In this document: piece after piece, positions 61,636 through 64,000 of the stretch | Layout: each line of letters starts with the position of its first letter | Position numbering within the stretch: position 1 is the stretch's first letter | Assembly (NCBI GenBank): GCA_004193205.1 | Contig: RZUM01000002.1 | Location: forward strand, 930,001-994,000 | Direction: 5' to 3' | Source of the DNA: Gordonia sediminis | Lineage (GTDB): Bacteria > Actinomycetota > Actinomycetes > Mycobacteriales > Mycobacteriaceae | DNA length: 64,000 bases | Position numbers and translations under genes: made by a program | The notes under the pieces: model-generated | Databases searched by the model: none | Seen by the model: only the letters and a program-made list of their open reading frames with translations | What the model was told of the DNA's origin: nothing

Positions 61636-62277
61636 TCAGACCGCTTGGCGTCGTGGGTCGCAGCACCCGACCGGTTCTGAGATCGCGAGTTCATGCTCGG
61701 ACGCGAATTGCCGGGCAGCGTGCTCGTTCATGGTCTCCCCGTGCTCGGTCACGAGACGGCACGCCACCGCGACCGGTCGATAACCCATCGCGCTGACTGC
61801 ATCGATGCAGGTATCCCACATGGTGGGGTCGTCGAAGCCGGTCCGGCAACGAATCGGGATCACGTGTCCTGGACGACGCAGATCCCGGTACGTGGTATCG
61901 GCGGCGGCCAACGTGCGGAGCGTGGCGGCACGGTCGGTTCCGGAGATCCCGGTGCCGACGCCGACCGCATCGACGGCGACGGTGAACGGGATACCCGAGT
62001 GTTCCGAGGCGAGTGCAGGCTGATCCGGGATACGCAGTTCATCCAGGCGCGCCGACGGAACTGCTGCGTGGATCAGTCCCGACGAGTAGCGAACCGCGAA
62101 ATGGACGGCCTCTGCGGTGGCAATTTGTGCTGGAAAGGTCAGTACCGCACCGTCACGGTCAAGCAGAACCCTGGCCCGCACTCTTGCGAACGAGTCTGCC
62201 GCGCGGCGACACGACGCCTGGCGGGTAATGCTGTTGCGTGCTGGGGCTTTCCGAACTGGGTGGTCGAGAATGGTCAT
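61636..62277 (-). CDS. RibB-like (DHBP synthase fold) protein with degenerate active site
   Basis: 213 residues of the 3,4-dihydroxy-2-butanone-4-phosphate synthase fold: FAVRYSSGLIHAAV, FTVAVDAVGVGTGISGTDRA and LRRPGHVIPIR are clear RibB landmarks. The N-terminal acidic catalytic loop (DDExREGEAD in RibB) is shortened to DRDGAVLTF, and the GHTEA motif is replaced by a DDPTMWDT segment. It therefore probably cannot make DHBP and may have a new role in the aromatic pathway. It lies 12 nt after the amidohydrolase stop, with GAGGAT upstream of the ATG, and 50 nt before the cupin gene. Confidence 0.78.
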   Translation of the reverse strand: MTILDHPVRKAPARNSITRQASCRRAADSFARVRARVLLDRDGAVLTFPAQIATAEAVHFAVRYSSGLIHAAVPSARLDELRIPDQPALASEHSGIPFTVAVDAVGVGTGISGTDRAATLRTLAAADTTYRDLRRPGHVIPIRCRTGFDDPTMWDTCIDAVSAMGYRPVAVACRLVTEHGETMNEHAARQFASEHELAISEPVGCCDPRRQAV

Positions 62278-62289
62278 TTCGCGTGATCC

Positions 62290-63312
62290 TCACGGGTGCG
62301 GCAGGACATCGTTGAGCTCGTAGACGCGCGCCGCGGTGCCCGCGAAGATGGCCTCGCGTTCGGCCTGTGAGCAATGGGCGGTCAGCCGCTGGTACGCGTT
62401 GACCACGTGTCCGAACGCTCCCGACCCGTCGGTCGGAAGGTTGCTCTCGAACATGGTCCGGTCCGCTCCGAACAGCTCGATCGCGGTCTCGACATAGGGC
62501 CGCCATTCGGCGGCGAGAGTTGCCGAGTCGGCCGGCGGATCGGCCATGAACGTCGCGGAGCCCGAGAGGAATGATCCCAAGCCACCCATCTTGACCGTGA
62601 CGTTCTCGCAGTCCGCGATCGCTTTCATGTCGGCTTCCCATTGCGGGCGTTCTTCTTCCATCCTTCCGGTGTGGCGCCCGATGCCGACAGGGTGGCCGAG
62701 ATGATTGAGCACGATGGGTGTGCTCGGGAAGTTGTTCGCCAGGTCGACGATGTCGGGGAGCTGCGGCGCGAGAACGAATGCGTCGAAGTTCAAGCCCAGC
62801 CGGGTCAGGTGTGTGAACCCCAGTCGAAAAGCCGGTTCGAGATACATTCCCGGCCCATGGTCGAAGACACCGGCGAGGATCGTCGGGTCCTCGTCCCACA
62901 ATGCCTCTTGGCGAACACCTTTGAATCGGAGCGGTGCCGCGTCAAGGTGCGCCTCGAGGGCAGCCGCGGCGTTCGGATGGCGCAGGTCCACGGACCCGAC
63001 GATGCCGGCGGCGACGCGGACTCCGCGATACAGACCGCTTGCGCCCATCGCAGCCTGCCCGTTGAAGAACTCCGTCTGTCCCACCGCCCGCAACTCGTCG
63101 GGGCCCTCAGAGCGGTACATCGTTTGTGACTCCATGACGACTGTGGCCACCAGGTTGTGGCCGTCCGCGGCAAAGTCGGTGTAGTCGTCGATGAGGAATC
63201 GCTCACGTCGCATGACCTTCTTGACCATCGGGTTGGGACGGTCGTACAGATGATGGTGGGTATCGATGATCGCGATGTCGGGGTCGATGGGCAGTTCGGT
63301 CGATGATGTCAT
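62290..63312 (-). CDS. Amidohydrolase-2 family TIM-barrel hydrolase
   Basis: 340 residues. The metal motif HxH is in IIDTHHHLYD; the later ligands are Lys/Arg in RFKGVRQ, His in VLNHLG and the MFESNLPTDG segment. The family comprises lactonases and decarboxylases of aromatic and sugar pathways (LigI-, fuconolactonase-like). In this operon it probably hydrolyses or decarboxylates a pathway intermediate. AAAGG lies 8 nt before the ATG, and the start overlaps the flavin reductase stop by 4 nt. Confidence 0.87.
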   Translation of the reverse strand: MTSSTELPIDPDIAIIDTHHHLYDRPNPMVKKVMRRERFLIDDYTDFAADGHNLVATVVMESQTMYRSEGPDELRAVGQTEFFNGQAAMGASGLYRGVRVAAGIVGSVDLRHPNAAAALEAHLDAAPLRFKGVRQEALWDEDPTILAGVFDHGPGMYLEPAFRLGFTHLTRLGLNFDAFVLAPQLPDIVDLANNFPSTPIVLNHLGHPVGIGRHTGRMEEERPQWEADMKAIADCENVTVKMGGLGSFLSGSATFMADPPADSATLAAEWRPYVETAIELFGADRTMFESNLPTDGSGAFGHVVNAYQRLTAHCSQAEREAIFAGTAARVYELNDVLPHP

Positions 63313-63827
63313 CGTGGCACCTTTCCGTGAGTGTCAGAATGCAACGGCGCGTGGGTGCCGAATTTCCGGCGGTGGTAGGTGAGCGGTTCTCCATCGACGA
63401 GTTCGGCTTCGACGACCTCGCCGACGACGATGATGTGATCGCCGCCGTCGGTGAGCGAGCGGACCGCGCATCCGATCCAGCCATATGCGTCGGACAGTCG
63501 CGCGGACCCAAGGGATTCGCGCCATTCGACGCTCGCGAACTTGTCGTCACCCTTGGTGGCGAACTGTCGTGCCGCCCCTTCCTCGCGGATACCCAGGATG
63601 TTCAGGCCGAAGCGGCCGGATTCCTGGATGGCATTGAGTGTGTTGGATTTTCGGTCGAGGGCGACCATGACCATCGGTGGGTGCATGGATAGCGACGAGA
63701 ATGCGCTGACCGTGGTCCCGTGTGGTACGCCCTCGACCACAGTCGTGACGACGGATACCGGTGTACAGACCCCTGCCATGACGTCGCGGAGTGAATCTGT
63801 CAGTGGTCGCACAATATTGCCGATCAT
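63309..63827 (-). CDS. Flavin reductase (two-component monooxygenase reductase)
   Basis: 172 residues of the short flavin reductase family: MAGVCTPVSVVTTVVEGVPHG, MVALDRKSNTLNAIQESGRFGLNIL and the C-terminal LTYHRRKFGTH. Such enzymes supply FADH2 or FMNH2 to a separate oxygenase, which must lie beyond the right edge. It overlaps both neighbours by a few bases (ATGA), with AGGAGAC upstream of its ATG. Confidence 0.9.
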   Translation of the reverse strand: MIGNIVRPLTDSLRDVMAGVCTPVSVVTTVVEGVPHGTTVSAFSSLSMHPPMVMVALDRKSNTLNAIQESGRFGLNILGIREEGAARQFATKGDDKFASVEWRESLGSARLSDAYGWIGCAVRSLTDGGDHIIVVGEVVEAELVDGEPLTYHRRKFGTHAPLHSDTHGKVPR

Positions 63828-64000
63828 GAGGTCGTCTCCTGGTTCTCGTCGCGGACTGTGTTGATCAAGTCCATGACCCCTGGAATCGTGACAACGAGTT
63901 CGTCACCGTCTCTGAGGTAGCGGGGTGGTTCTTGACGGTGTCCGATCCCCGGCGGTGTACCCAGCGCGAGGACGTCACCCGGTTCGAGAGTGGTGAACGA
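63824..64000 (-). CDS. Fumarylacetoacetate hydrolase family protein, 3' end only
   Basis: Only the last 58 codons are in the window. They read LEPGDVLALGTPPGIG, then YLRDGDELVVTIPGVMDLIN, the typical C-terminal FAH segments. The stop overlaps the flavin reductase start (TCATGA). FAH enzymes hydrolyse fumarylpyruvate or related acylpyruvates, consistent with a gentisate-type pathway. The 5' part lies outside the window. Confidence 0.85.
   Translation of the reverse strand, partial: SFTTLEPGDVLALGTPPGIGHRQEPPRYLRDGDELVVTIPGVMDLINTVRDENQETTS

Overview
The window is chromosomal DNA of a high-GC actinobacterium. Several features point to the mycolic-acid group (Mycobacteriales; a Gordonia-like genus is my best guess, by inference): an antigen-85-type mycolyltransferase, a PorA/DUF3068 envelope protein, a PE-PPE-domain hydrolase, a DUF222/HNH (13E12-type) nuclease, a LigD with the mycobacterial Pol-PE-Lig order, a DUF4185 cell-wall protein, a DyP/encapsulin pair in the M. 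tuberculosis gene order, and a perfect match to the KstR operator consensus. Coding density is very high. I see no rRNA, tRNA, CRISPR array, intact insertion sequence or prophage.

Layout. 1-2238: ligD (5' end outside the window), then a dienelactone hydrolase and a cyclic-nucleotide-type phosphodiesterase. 4000-8543: a DUF218 protein, a DoxX-like remnant and the three-gene proton-pumping transhydrogenase operon pntAA-pntAB-pntB. 8742-13265: secreted PE-PPE hydrolase, membrane-anchored molybdopterin oxidoreductase, DUF222/HNH nuclease. 13519-20222: KstD-like flavoprotein with a KstR-type operator, glutamate decarboxylase, a Cys-containing hypothetical, L-aspartate oxidase, zinc alcohol dehydrogenase. 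20377-23560: MFS exporter plus a KmtR-like ArsR sensor, then an AarF/UbiB kinase. 23706-26129: PorA-family protein facing a mycolyltransferase across a perfect 18-bp hairpin. 26509-31406: Rv0785-like flavoprotein, then DyP peroxidase with an encapsulation tail, encapsulin and a CoA-transferase. 31505-35160: heterodimeric ABC exporter (Rv1273c/Rv1272c type). 35177-39221: small housekeeping genes including rnhA.

39235-42492 is a TCA-related island: a trans-aconitate methyltransferase, a citrate-synthase homologue fused to an N-terminal helix-turn-helix, and a divergent second citrate synthase, with inverted repeats between the two synthases. 42631-51650 holds a DUF4185 (candidate D-arabinanase) protein, ClC transporter, OhrR-like regulator, TauE exporter, NDH-2 and small membrane proteins. 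51684-60355 is oxidative catabolism: an EthA-like monooxygenase, a 21-bp tandem repeat, a Rieske oxygenase with a DapB-fold partner and divergent TetR, and a thiolase/TetR/acyl-CoA dehydrogenase operon. 60417-64000 is an aromatic-catabolism operon that runs off the right edge: FAH-family hydrolase (partial), flavin reductase, amidohydrolase, a RibB-like protein lacking the usual catalytic motifs, and a gentisate-dioxygenase-type bicupin.

At least nine genes have a TANNNT-like -10 box ending 5-7 nt before the start codon and no Shine-Dalgarno, so leaderless mRNAs appear common here. The features most worth follow-up are the HTH-citrate synthase divergon, the degenerate RibB paralogue in the aromatic operon, and the encapsulin operon with its CoA-transferase.
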